Of a DNA stretch of 64,000 nucleotides, positions 16,691 through 25,900 are shown one piece after another. The stretch lies in assembly GCA_030426905.1 (NCBI GenBank), contig JAUHXQ010000002.1, positions 62,001 to 126,000 of the forward strand, written 5' to 3'. Each line of letters starts with the position of its first letter. The first letter of the stretch is position 1. Below the pieces are notes generated by a model, which saw only the letters and a program-made list of their open reading frames with translations, did not search any database and had not been told where the DNA came from. Both the position numbers and the translations under genes were made by a program. Origin of the DNA: Alphaproteobacteria bacterium (GTDB lineage Bacteria; Pseudomonadota; Alphaproteobacteria; Rickettsiales; JABSSG01).

Positions 16691-18511
16691 ATGCATACAA
16701 CGTTATTAAGTCAGCTAGACCCTATATCTAATGATGAAGATAGAGAAGCAAAACGCAAAAATGTTAATAAGCTTATCGAATTTTTTAAAGATGATAATCA
16801 GACACAATTACTATTAGAAGAAATATCAAAACATAAAGAAAACCACATTGACTTGACAGAGAGTGGAGCAATTTATCGGTCATTAATTCCATTAGGAATT
16901 ACTCTTGAATCGAAAACGCTTTCTAGACAATTTTTTGAAAATGGCATTAAATTTTTGCATTTGCTTATAAAGCAGCATCCAAAGCAAGATGTAGCATTAA
17001 GAGCAGCGGAAGCATTAGGTAGTTGTGCAGATTTGATAGCTAATAAAGTAGCAATAGCTAAGGATTTAAAATATGTATTTAGTATCAGCAGAAAAGAGTT
17101 AAAGCACAAACCTTTAAAGTCGTTTTTAATTGCAGAAACATTAATTAAACTTGGTGTAAAAGAGACTAATTTACTAGAATTTTCTTATGATATTTTGAAA
17201 CAACCATATAAAAATTTTACCTCTAGCACGTGGAATAAACATAGTAGAGCTGCACAATCTATAGAAAAATTGATAGGAGATGGTTTATTACAAAAGTATC
17301 AATCTTTGCAGGCTATTGAGCACGGTACTTTAATTCTTGAGAGAATTAATTATTTACTTTCAAGTGCTATAAAAGAATATAAAGATTGTGATTCTTGTAG
17401 CAGGATGCGCAAATTTCTTGATAGCATGGATAACATTAAGTATAAAATTACTCGTCTCTTTGAAACCTACATGTATGACAATCTTATAAAAGATATCATA
17501 GCTAAGAAGAACATTACGTTTGAAAAAGATCACTCTAGAATAGAATGTATGCCAAAGTTTTTAGCTACAAACTTGCTTAATATTGCCATAGTGGCAGATA
17601 ATGAAGATATGGTTGATAAATTGTATAGTCCTTATGATCCTTTTTGCAGGCTTTCTTGTAGATGCTTATTAGGCACAGATTTGTTAAAATCAGACAAGTT
17701 GGGTTTAACGCCAAAAGACTATGCATTTATGGCGGGTAGCTCCAACAGTATTCAACAAAAATTTGCAAATTATAAGCTGTCTGTGGAAAAGATAAACTGG
17801 GATTATAGTGATAGCTATATAAAACTATTTGTACAAGCCATTAGTATATCTTCTATTCTTTTTTTGCCAAATATTATCAATAGAGATTTGATAGTCTTTC
17901 TAAGTACTGCACTTTTTTTTAAAACATCCTATGTTTTGGAAACACTATTTCCTTTGTTTAGTATCGACCTTTATCGTGATTACCCAAATCTTAATTCTAT
18001 TAACGATTTTATACAGTACAAGTTACACTACCCCGATAAAAGTTATATTAATTTTACATATGGCAGTGATGCATCTTGTAAAAAAGGGTATAAAAAAATT
18101 CCAGCAGAATTTAATAATTTTTGCTTAGAAAACTCTTATTTTGACTTAAGAAAGTGTTTTACAAGAGTAGCAATAGGTGTATGTAGAGAATGCACATGGT
18201 TTGAAGAGTATCTTGACAATAAGCGTGAAGCTGAAAAAATTGCTAGATTAAAAGAAGAAAAGCAAAAATTAGACATAGAAAAAGCTGTTGAGAAAATTAC
18301 TCAATTAGAGAAGGAAAATCACAAGCTAAAAGAAAAGAGTAATAAATTTAAGCAAGATGATCTAATAAAAAAAGATAGTGCTAGCTCAATAAAAGATGTA
18401 AGTAATCAAGATCAATCTGAAGGTAGCAATCTTCTAAACAAAGAAATTCATCTTCCTGAGGATCAAAGCTTAACGGGAGATACCAGCAGCAATGGTAATG
18501 GTGAGTTGTAG
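16691..18511 (+). CDS. Unknown large protein with ankyrin-like segment, membrane hairpin and coiled coil (putative effector)
   Basis: A 606-residue protein I do not recognise as a family. The start is set at the ATG at 16691, preceded by AGAGGG; the frame is open 13 codons further upstream, but that part lies inside petC. Residues 1-290 are helical and repeat-like. Residues about 295-360 (LLNIAIVADNEDMVDKLY, then GLTPKDYAFMAG) resemble one or two degenerate ankyrin repeats. Two adjacent hydrophobic segments lie at about 378-421. Residues about 503-560 are a charged coiled coil (EKQKLDIEKAVEKI, LEKENHKLKEK), and the tail is polar and low in complexity. This layout is typical of host-directed proteins of intracellular bacteria. 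It is 20 bases behind petC and may be read from that operon. Confidence 0.65.
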   Translation: MHTTLLSQLDPISNDEDREAKRKNVNKLIEFFKDDNQTQLLLEEISKHKENHIDLTESGAIYRSLIPLGITLESKTLSRQFFENGIKFLHLLIKQHPKQDVALRAAEALGSCADLIANKVAIAKDLKYVFSISRKELKHKPLKSFLIAETLIKLGVKETNLLEFSYDILKQPYKNFTSSTWNKHSRAAQSIEKLIGDGLLQKYQSLQAIEHGTLILERINYLLSSAIKEYKDCDSCSRMRKFLDSMDNIKYKITRLFETYMYDNLIKDIIAKKNITFEKDHSRIECMPKFLATNLLNIAIVADNEDMVDKLYSPYDPFCRLSCRCLLGTDLLKSDKLGLTPKDYAFMAGSSNSIQQKFANYKLSVEKINWDYSDSYIKLFVQAISISSILFLPNIINRDLIVFLSTALFFKTSYVLETLFPLFSIDLYRDYPNLNSINDFIQYKLHYPDKSYINFTYGSDASCKKGYKKIPAEFNNFCLENSYFDLRKCFTRVAIGVCRECTWFEEYLDNKREAEKIARLKEEKQKLDIEKAVEKITQLEKENHKLKEKSNKFKQDDLIKKDSASSIKDVSNQDQSEGSNLLNKEIHLPEDQSLTGDTSSNGNGEL

Positions 18512-18644
18512 CATTATGAATAAACACCATAAAAACTGGACGAATGACAAGAGTCAACATCCTTATTCAAGCCTTATTCGAGATTTTTAAATTAATCTTA
18601 ATTTTTTGCTGTTATCATCGCTAGTACATCAACTCGTTGTAAAT

Positions 18645-19388
18645 ATGAAAAAAGCAAAAAAATATTATGTAAAAGATACAAATATAGATGATGATCATTG
18701 CGAGAATAATGATGAAGATGTTATAAGTGAAAGACATTATTCTACAGCTAATGATTGGCCAGAAAACGAAATTACAGATCTTTATATTAACATTGACAAC
18801 TCCAATGCGAATAACAGCGAGGTATTTAACGCGATCAAAACTACACTCAGAAAAAATAAAAATACTTTAGAAACAGTAGAATTTAAACCTATAGAGAATT
18901 TAGATAAATTTACTAAAGAACAAAAACAAGAGCTAAATCAATTATTAAGCCAGTGTCGAAATCTTAAAAAAGTTATAGGTATAGAACCAGAGGCAAATCT
19001 CTTTAGGCAAATACTAAAAAAATTTAGATTGGGTAATTCAGAAAAATATCCGCAAAGATTACGTTTTCCTAAAAAAAATGAAGATCAGAATTGTAATGAT
19101 AAACAAGAAAAAGATATTACAAAAAATTCACAAGCTTTGCCTGATATAATTCCGCCTGCCCTTATCAGTAATAATTTACCTAATAAAAAACGAAAAAGAA
19201 GACTAGGACAAGGAAATAAAGTAGATGATCAAGAAAAAACTAAAGATCCTGAATTAAACCCAATTAAAAACAAAGAAGAAAATAAAGTAGCACTACCAAA
19301 TTTAAATTGGCCAGATAACAAGACAGAAAAGATTTCTTCCAGTCTTAAAAAAAGTAACAATCCTAAACCACCAACTAGAAGTTGGTAA
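18645..19388 (+). CDS. Unknown hydrophilic protein with basic NLS-like cluster (putative effector)
   Basis: A 247-residue, strongly charged protein without signal peptide or membrane segment. The ATG at 18645 (MKKAKKYYVKDTN) is preferred over a TTG 13 codons upstream. Residues about 25-105 form an acidic/polar domain with helices (FTKEQKQELNQLLSQC). Around residue 182 stands NKKRKRRLGQ, a dense monopartite nuclear-localisation-like cluster, in an otherwise disordered, lysine-rich tail. It converges with the ankyrin gene, with only three bases between the two stops. Function unknown; a role inside a eukaryotic host nucleus is conjecture based on the motif and neighbours. Confidence 0.55.
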   Translation: MKKAKKYYVKDTNIDDDHCENNDEDVISERHYSTANDWPENEITDLYINIDNSNANNSEVFNAIKTTLRKNKNTLETVEFKPIENLDKFTKEQKQELNQLLSQCRNLKKVIGIEPEANLFRQILKKFRLGNSEKYPQRLRFPKKNEDQNCNDKQEKDITKNSQALPDIIPPALISNNLPNKKRKRRLGQGNKVDDQEKTKDPELNPIKNKEENKVALPNLNWPDNKTEKISSSLKKSNNPKPPTRSW

Positions 19389-19391
19389 GTT

Positions 19392-22256
19392 TTATTGCGC
19401 CAAGATAGAAGTTTGTCCTGCTATTATCACTAAGTGATTACTTGTCTCGTGTTGTGTAGAAGGCAATATCTCAATTTTAGCAACTTCTTGACTATCCTTT
19501 TCTGTATAAACCAGATTATCATGAAATTCTGAAGAAATATTAGATTGAGCATGTTCAACACATGTTTCTTCATAAGATGTCGTGTTATCGTTATGTGAAA
19601 GAGGGAAAATTTCTAACGAAACAATCACTTTTTTAGACTGATTTTCTAAAGTTTCTGAAATATGTTGGTTATGTTCTGCTATAAATCTGTATAATTCTTT
19701 ACCTAAATTATTTTCTTCTTTGTACCACAAGGCCGGATGTTGAGATGTAGGGAAGTCCCCATCATCATCATTGTCATCATCTATTACAATTTCCACAGGA
19801 CACGGCTTTCTATCAGCATTAATAATGATGCTGCTTAACTCTACTGAATCGTCATCATCGTGAGTATCTTTGTGACTTGCTGTAGCCTCATTAGGTGGAC
19901 CATTATTGTGCGATACACCACTGTCAACATCCATCATGCTTTCTGTTGTTGCAGTAGACCCATTTTCATTTGTATGAGTTATTTCTTCACTATGATCTAT
20001 CTTTGGCTTCTTCTTTGGTGGTTCATAATCACTTTCATCATCTTCTATTTTTGCTGATTCTGTTTCTGTCATGAAATTTTCATGTTCTTCAAAGCTATCT
20101 GATTGTTGTATACTCTCTTCTAAAACACTTGATGCTTCTCTTACTATTTTTTCCTTTTGCTTCGTTATTGAATGTTTGTGAAAATTTTCCAATGTTTGTA
20201 GGGCTAATTTTTTTTGTTCTATATCTATATTTTTTGATCTAAGTAATAGTTTAATAATTTTAAGGCTAGATTCTTCAGAAAAATTGTTACAGCAATGTTT
20301 AGCAGCTAACACTATAGGCGTATCTCCCATTACAGGATTATGCATTTCTTTTATATCAAATTCTAGCAACTGCTCTACACACCGCACATTTCTTTCATAG
20401 ACTGCAAAATATAAACCTATGTTTTTTTGTTCTGAGCTCATATATGTAGATTTAAGCATCATATTTACTAGTTCATATGTATCTTTTTCATATTTATATA
20501 GTACTGAGTCCATGTCTCTAGTATCTTTTTCTGCCGATATAGCAGCCATCAATGGAGACAGAGGATAAAAGGGGTAAAACGAGTATAAATCCTTCAATGA
20601 TAATAAATAAGACATATCATTCTCGATTTCATAATTTTCAACAACTGACAATATATCACTTCTTGCTAGTGCAGTTTTTAAATTTTTATCAATTACAAAT
20701 TCATAACCGACAGAACCTGGTAACAAACAGCTATTGTCAATATTCATTAAATTTACCTTGGCACCTTCTTTTATTAACACTTCGACATCACCAGCACAAT
20801 GTTTACCTTCCATTAGTATGGCAATAGAAAGCGCTTTGTCTTTTTCTTTTTGGCTAGATTTTCTAGCTATTCGACGCAAGTCTTCTCCATGCTCTACAGC
20901 TGGGTTCAGCTTAAAAAAGAAGCGGGAGCCCCGTTCTAAATCTGGTTCTCCTGGAAAGTCCCATAATAAATCCGCCAAATCATAATTATGCATGGAGAAA
21001 GCTGTACAAAAAGCTGCTTCCTTTTCATTTGCACTAATAATATTGCGGTTTAACATTTGTTTAACAGCATAAACGTTCTCGTTTAATACAGCTTTTACTA
21101 TCGGAGTAACTAGAAAGTAATAAGGTTCTGCAACCAAATTTTCTTCTTCTAATAAATACTTTTTTATTTCTTCATGACCTTTTTTATAAGCAAAAAAAAG
21201 TGCTTCCTCTTTATTCTGTTGGGAAACTTTTCCCGATTTAAATAACATTTTAACCATATCTATAGAATCTTTTATCACAGCCAAAACTACCGGGGTAACA
21301 ATCCTGTCACTTATTGATAATGTTGCATAACCATTTTTTCCTGATAACATTGATAGATAATTTACATCTGCACCTTTGTCTACTAAAAGCTCTACTATGT
21401 CTGCTCTATTATTGCCAACAGCAATAAACAAAGACTCGCTTAATTGATTCACATCTCTAATCTTGTGAGTATATTTGAGTAATGTTTGTACGACACCAAT
21501 ATGGCCTCCTGATGTAGCAGCTATTAAGGGAGTATCAACGTAAACATGATAGATATAAATAAAGTTTATATCTGCTTCTTTTTCTAGTAAGTACTCCACT
21601 ACTTTTTTATTACCTTTATAAGCAGCACTATATATGGCTACATTTTTTTGGAATTCTTCATCTAATATTTTGCCAGATTCCAGTAATGCTTTAACAATGT
21701 CAAGTCTATCCCTTTTAGCAGCTTCTATCAAAGCACCATCTACACAATCTAGAATAACATCAAAAGACTCAGAATCATCACTTTTTTTAGTTATAGCAAA
21801 TGCATCATGACTTAGTAAAAACCCCACTAAATCTAATGAACCTTGTTGTACTGCACTAAATAAAGCTGCATTTTTAGATGCTTGGCTAAACTGATCTATA
21901 ATTTGATCTATAATTTCTTGATCCTGGTTTTTGACTGCCCAAAATAGCAATTCTTCTCTCTGATTTAGTGTGTCGTCTATCATTCCAGAATTAAATAGCG
22001 CTCTTATAACACCAGCGTTATTTACTTGTATTGCTATCGTTAGAGCAGTTTCTTCAACTTTTACATTGCCTTGCTTTCTTAGAAATTGATTATTTATATT
22101 GCAGATATTGATATATCCATGCGCTATTAGTTGCTTTATCATTAGTTCATTATGGTCTGCAATTAAACAAAGTAAGAAATTTTGAACTTGTATGCCATCT
22201 AGAGCTGAGTAGTAAGTTGTATAGGCTTGTTCTATTGGTAGATTTGTATTTGACAT
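19392..22256 (-). CDS. Large ankyrin-repeat protein with NLS-like and SUMO-interaction-like motifs (putative effector)
   Basis: A 954-residue protein. The ATG at 22256 (MSNTNLPIEQAY) is preferred over a TTG 16 codons upstream. Residues about 20-650 contain many ankyrin repeats of the type ALIEAAKRDRLDIVKALLES, SAAYKGNKKVVEYLLEKEAD and PLIAATSGGHIGVVQTLL, some degenerate; these bind partner proteins. The remaining 250 residues are acidic and disordered, with PPKKKPKID near residue 745, close to the SV40-type nuclear signal, and VEIVIDDDNDDD near residue 819, which fits a SUMO-interaction motif with an acidic flank. No signal peptide, so delivery by a dedicated secretion system is expected. It is downstream of rpsA after a 425-base gap. 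Confidence 0.85.
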   Translation of the reverse strand: MSNTNLPIEQAYTTYYSALDGIQVQNFLLCLIADHNELMIKQLIAHGYINICNINNQFLRKQGNVKVEETALTIAIQVNNAGVIRALFNSGMIDDTLNQREELLFWAVKNQDQEIIDQIIDQFSQASKNAALFSAVQQGSLDLVGFLLSHDAFAITKKSDDSESFDVILDCVDGALIEAAKRDRLDIVKALLESGKILDEEFQKNVAIYSAAYKGNKKVVEYLLEKEADINFIYIYHVYVDTPLIAATSGGHIGVVQTLLKYTHKIRDVNQLSESLFIAVGNNRADIVELLVDKGADVNYLSMLSGKNGYATLSISDRIVTPVVLAVIKDSIDMVKMLFKSGKVSQQNKEEALFFAYKKGHEEIKKYLLEEENLVAEPYYFLVTPIVKAVLNENVYAVKQMLNRNIISANEKEAAFCTAFSMHNYDLADLLWDFPGEPDLERGSRFFFKLNPAVEHGEDLRRIARKSSQKEKDKALSIAILMEGKHCAGDVEVLIKEGAKVNLMNIDNSCLLPGSVGYEFVIDKNLKTALARSDILSVVENYEIENDMSYLLSLKDLYSFYPFYPLSPLMAAISAEKDTRDMDSVLYKYEKDTYELVNMMLKSTYMSSEQKNIGLYFAVYERNVRCVEQLLEFDIKEMHNPVMGDTPIVLAAKHCCNNFSEESSLKIIKLLLRSKNIDIEQKKLALQTLENFHKHSITKQKEKIVREASSVLEESIQQSDSFEEHENFMTETESAKIEDDESDYEPPKKKPKIDHSEEITHTNENGSTATTESMMDVDSGVSHNNGPPNEATASHKDTHDDDDSVELSSIIINADRKPCPVEIVIDDDNDDDGDFPTSQHPALWYKEENNLGKELYRFIAEHNQHISETLENQSKKVIVSLEIFPLSHNDNTTSYEETCVEHAQSNISSEFHDNLVYTEKDSQEVAKIEILPSTQHETSNHLVIIAGQTSILAQ

Positions 22257-22681
22257 GTCATTATTTGCAATAAATTTAAGCAAGCCTACAATGAAAATTA
22301 ACAAAAATCAACTTAATTTTTATAAAATAATCTTTTTTCCTCTAAACTTTGGTCAAAATCTGCTTTACCATTAAATTTTAAAATGCCAGTTTTGGATAAG
22401 CGCCCTATTAAATTTGAATGAATCCAGAATAGCTGAGAGATGCTTGAAAAGCATTTCTGTCGCTCTTCAATATGAAATAAAGATAATAATGTTTGAAATC
22501 AATGCCAATCGATGAGCGTAGGTGACTTAAAAAACATCATTGAGAAAGTTAAGTGGATAACAAACAACAATACCTAAGATTTATATTACAATTATCTCTA
22601 TAAGAGAATATAGGGCAAGCAGCAAAAAATCTCTAAAAAAACAGATAATTACGCTAAATGAAACTAGCTAAAAGCATGTTG
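22257..22681. other. 425-base gap between rpsA and the ankyrin gene
   Basis: No normal-sized gene is seen here. The gap holds the upstream region of the ankyrin gene, a strong hairpin (22436-22458) and, on the plus strand near 22513, a 21-codon open frame reading MSVGDLKNIIEKVKWITNNN, which could be the remnant of a longer gene. No recognisable insertion-sequence end was found. Confidence 0.4.
22436..22458. repeat. Strong hairpin in the rpsA-ankyrin gap
   Basis: AGAGATGCTT (22436-22445) pairs with AAGCATTTCT (22449-22458), ten base pairs including one G-T wobble, with a three-base loop. Neither side has a clear T run, so it may be an RNA structure or a repeat remnant rather than an intrinsic terminator. 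Confidence 0.4.
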
Positions 22682-24454
22682 TTAATTACTAGTATTGTCT
22701 TTATCAGACTTTGGGTTCTCTTTTGGTGATGCTTTTTTGTTTTCAACTTCACTTATAGCTTCACCTAAGATATCTCCTAAGCTCGCACCACTACTGACAG
22801 AACCATATTCTTCAATTTTTTTCTTACGCTCTTCATTTTCTAAAGCCTTGATAGACAGAGATACTTTACGGTTCGTCTTATCCAACTGCACTATTTTTGC
22901 ATCCACACGATCTCCCTCAGCAAAACGGTCTGGCCTTTGTTCGATTTTATCAGAAGATAGATCTGATTTTTTTATAAAGGAATAAACACCCTTACCAACT
23001 TCTACGTTTATCCCATCACTTTCTATCGCAGTAACAACACAAGTTACTACACTGCCTTTCTTCAAATCTGCAAAAAACTCTTCAAATGGATCCTTACCTA
23101 GCTGTTTAATACCTAAATTTACTCTTTCTTTTTCTGGATCAATTGCCAATACCACAGACTTAACTTTGTCACCTTTTTTATAATTTTTTAACGCTTTATC
23201 AGGATTTTCTACCCAAGAGATATCGTTAGCATGAATTAGTCCTGAAACTTCCTCACCAAAGTTAACAAACATACCAAAATCAACAACTTTTTCTACTTCA
23301 CCATCAATAACAGTTCCAACTGGATATTGCTTAGACAGTTTCTTCCAGATATTTTCCATGCATTGTTTCATTCCCAAGCTAATTCTATGCTTATCTACAT
23401 CTATATCTAATATTACAAATTCGACTTCTTGCTTTTCTTGTACTAATTTTCTTGGAGATACATTATGTCTATTCCAACTGAGCTCAGACACATGAACTAA
23501 TCCTTCAATACCTGGCTCTAGCTCTACAAATACTCCATAATCAGCAATATTTGTCACTTTACCAGTCATCTTTTTCCCAACAGGATACTTGGCATCTAAA
23601 CCTTCCCATGGATTCTCTTCTAATTGCTTAATACCTAATGAGAGTCTTTTTGATTCCTCATCGTATTTTATTATTTGTACTTTAACTTTCTGGCCAACGG
23701 ATAACATCTCTGATGGATGATTTATTTTTGTCCAAGAGATATCTGTAACATGCAATAGACCATCTATTGTACCTAAATCAATAAACGCTCCATAATCGGT
23801 GATATTTTTTATAGTTCCCTCAAGCACCTGCCCCACTTCTACTTTAGCCAGCATCTCATCTCTTGCTTCAGCGCGAGATTCTTCAATAATAGCTCTACGA
23901 GATACTACCACATTACCTTGTTCCTTATCAATTTTTAGTACCATAAATGGCTGCACCACACCAAGTAAATCAGTGATATCTTTTACTGGTTTAACATCAA
24001 TTTGACTACCAGGTAAAAATGCTATCACACCATTAAGGTCAACAGTAAGGCCTCCTTTAATTCGCCCAAATACCATTCCCTCAACTGGAGTTTTTTCTTT
24101 CATCGCTTTTTCTAAATTACCCCAAGAGCTATCCCTTATTGCATGCTCTCTGCTTAAAACAACTTCTCCTCTGTAATTTTCATAATTTTCAATATAAACA
24201 TCTATTTCTTCTCCAACAGATAACTTAGGTAGCTTACCGTTTTGAACAAACTCTTTTATAGGAATTCTTCCTTCATCTTTAAAGCCAATATCAACGGTAA
24301 CCGTATCATTTTGAATTTTAGTTATTTTTCCTTTTACTATAGAGCCTTCTTTTTGATCGTGATCTTTTGTAAACGAGTCTAACAGTTGAGCAAAATCTTC
24401 CCCTTGCGTTTCAAAGTTAATATTTTCTAGTTTATCGTTAAATATCTTGCCCAT
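22682..24454 (-). CDS. rpsA: 30S ribosomal protein S1
   Basis: A 590-residue ribosomal protein that binds mRNA leaders and helps initiate translation. Six S1 (OB-fold) repeats can be followed, for example GSIVKGKITKIQNDTVTVDIGFKDEG (split here: VKGKITKIQND and TVDIGFKDEG), GTIKNITDYGAFIDLG, GKVTNIADYGVFVELE and GEVEKVVDFGMFVNFG. Repeats 3-5 are the most regular. The C-terminal tail is polar. It lies 60 bases downstream of cmk, the usual cmk-rpsA order in proteobacteria. The ATG at 24454 gives the expected N-terminus. Confidence 0.97.
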   Translation of the reverse strand: MGKIFNDKLENINFETQGEDFAQLLDSFTKDHDQKEGSIVKGKITKIQNDTVTVDIGFKDEGRIPIKEFVQNGKLPKLSVGEEIDVYIENYENYRGEVVLSREHAIRDSSWGNLEKAMKEKTPVEGMVFGRIKGGLTVDLNGVIAFLPGSQIDVKPVKDITDLLGVVQPFMVLKIDKEQGNVVVSRRAIIEESRAEARDEMLAKVEVGQVLEGTIKNITDYGAFIDLGTIDGLLHVTDISWTKINHPSEMLSVGQKVKVQIIKYDEESKRLSLGIKQLEENPWEGLDAKYPVGKKMTGKVTNIADYGVFVELEPGIEGLVHVSELSWNRHNVSPRKLVQEKQEVEFVILDIDVDKHRISLGMKQCMENIWKKLSKQYPVGTVIDGEVEKVVDFGMFVNFGEEVSGLIHANDISWVENPDKALKNYKKGDKVKSVVLAIDPEKERVNLGIKQLGKDPFEEFFADLKKGSVVTCVVTAIESDGINVEVGKGVYSFIKKSDLSSDKIEQRPDRFAEGDRVDAKIVQLDKTNRKVSLSIKALENEERKKKIEEYGSVSSGASLGDILGEAISEVENKKASPKENPKSDKDNTSN

Positions 24455-24514
24455 AAGACTCCGTGTTAATTGTTAATAAAATATAAGCAAACTAAACATA
24501 TAGAACTACCTTCT

Positions 24515-25168
24515 TTACCTTTGTTTGTCAATTTCTTTTTCAATAATTTCAACAGCATGCTCAAAGGTTTGTTCTATAGAAAGGTTTGTCGAATCAAGTG
24601 TTTTTGCGTCTTTTGCTTTTTTCATAGGGGAATTTTTTCTTGAAGAATCTTGCGCATCTCTCTTTCTAAGATCATCAATCGCCTCTGTTAAATTTACACT
24701 AATTCCTAGTTTATGTAAATCTTTTAACCTTCTTTTTGCTCTTATTTCTAAATCTGCAGTAAGAAATATTTTAACCTGCGCATTGGGACATATTACCGTA
24801 CCTATATCCCTGCCCTCTACTACAGCTATTTTTTGCTTTTTGATCCACTGACACTGAAAGTCATTTAGCTTTTTCCTAATTTGACTATCCTTAGCAATTT
24901 CTGATGCCATTTTTGATATTTGATCGCTTTGCAGCAATGGGTTGCTTAATTCTTGTTCTTCAATATTGTCAATAATATCTAATATATTTTTATGATCATG
25001 TTGATCTATTCTACGATTTATAATTTCTCTAGCGACAACCCTGTATAAATTACCTGTAGGCAAAAAGGGAATATTATAATGGGAGGCAATTTTACGGCTT
25101 AAACTACCCTTGCCTGAAGCTGCAACACCGTCTATTGCAATGATAAAGTTTTCTTTTTCTTGTAGCAT
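24515..25168 (-). CDS. cmk: Cytidylate kinase
   Basis: A 217-residue cytoplasmic enzyme that phosphorylates CMP and dCMP with ATP. The P-loop is AIDGVAASGKGSLSRKIA (residues 11-28). The NMP-binding and lid elements include VVEGRDIGTVICPNA and IFLTADLEIRAKRR, followed by RKRDAQDSSRKNSPMKKA, which carry the CMP-contacting arginines and aspartate. Length is normal for the family. It precedes rpsA on the same strand. The start codon sits 68 bases from the divergent acetyltransferase gene. Confidence 0.95.
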   Translation of the reverse strand: MLQEKENFIIAIDGVAASGKGSLSRKIASHYNIPFLPTGNLYRVVAREIINRRIDQHDHKNILDIIDNIEEQELSNPLLQSDQISKMASEIAKDSQIRKKLNDFQCQWIKKQKIAVVEGRDIGTVICPNAQVKIFLTADLEIRAKRRLKDLHKLGISVNLTEAIDDLRKRDAQDSSRKNSPMKKAKDAKTLDSTNLSIEQTFEHAVEIIEKEIDKQR

Positions 25169-25236
25169 CTTAATCTAAGCTTGTATTATAATAATTAACA
25201 TACACACATTGCAACTAAATTTGCTACTATAAAGAA

Positions 25237-25788
25237 ATGCATGATATATTTTTAGAGTTTCCTACCATTGAGATGCAAAATATAAGACTAAGGCAATTAA
25301 TGCTGAGTGATGTAGAAGATTTTTATCATTTTTTATGCAATGAAAATGTACAAAAATTTTTGTCATCAGAAGATATTCCTCATAGTTTAGAAGAAGCAAA
25401 AACAGAGCTTAGTTACTGGGCAAATTTGTATAAATCTTTTAGAAGCATCTACTGGGCAATCGCTCTAAAAAAAACTAATAGACTGATTGGAACATGTGGT
25501 TTTAACTCTTGGAATAAAACTCATAGAAGAGCAGAAATAAGTTATGACCTTTCTTATAATTACTGGGGACATGGCATTATGACTGAGGTAGTAAAAGAAA
25601 TTACTGATTTTGCTTTCGCAAAAATGGGAGTACAAAGAGTTCAAGCAACTGTTGCTGAAGATAATTTTCCTTCAATACGAGTATTAGAAAAATGCAACTA
25701 TCAAAAAGAAGGATTACTCGCTAATTTTGCAATATTACAAGGTAAATATAGAAATTTTTATATGTACGCTAATGTATCTCAAGCATAA
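25237..25788 (+). CDS. GNAT acetyltransferase, RimJ/RimL-like
   Basis: A 183-residue GNAT-fold enzyme that would transfer acetyl from acetyl-CoA to an amine. The order IRLRQLMLSDVEDFYHFL, then GTCGFNSWNKTHRRAEISYDL, then YWGHGIMTEVV (acetyl-CoA pyrophosphate loop, replacing the usual R/Q-x-x-G-x-G/A), then VQRVQATVAEDNFPSIRVLEK, is that of the RimJ/RimL branch (Acetyltransf_3). Ribosomal protein N-termini or small amines are possible substrates; the sequence does not decide. It is divergent from cmk and followed by the LRR gene after 112 bases. Confidence 0.88.
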   Translation: MHDIFLEFPTIEMQNIRLRQLMLSDVEDFYHFLCNENVQKFLSSEDIPHSLEEAKTELSYWANLYKSFRSIYWAIALKKTNRLIGTCGFNSWNKTHRRAEISYDLSYNYWGHGIMTEVVKEITDFAFAKMGVQRVQATVAEDNFPSIRVLEKCNYQKEGLLANFAILQGKYRNFYMYANVSQA

Positions 25789-25900
25789 TAATTTTCAAAT
25801 TATTTTTAGACAACCTTAATTTGTAAATTTTATTTAATAAATTCTTAATTTTTTGAGCCGATAATTTACTTCAAACTACAACTGTTATAGTAGGTATATT

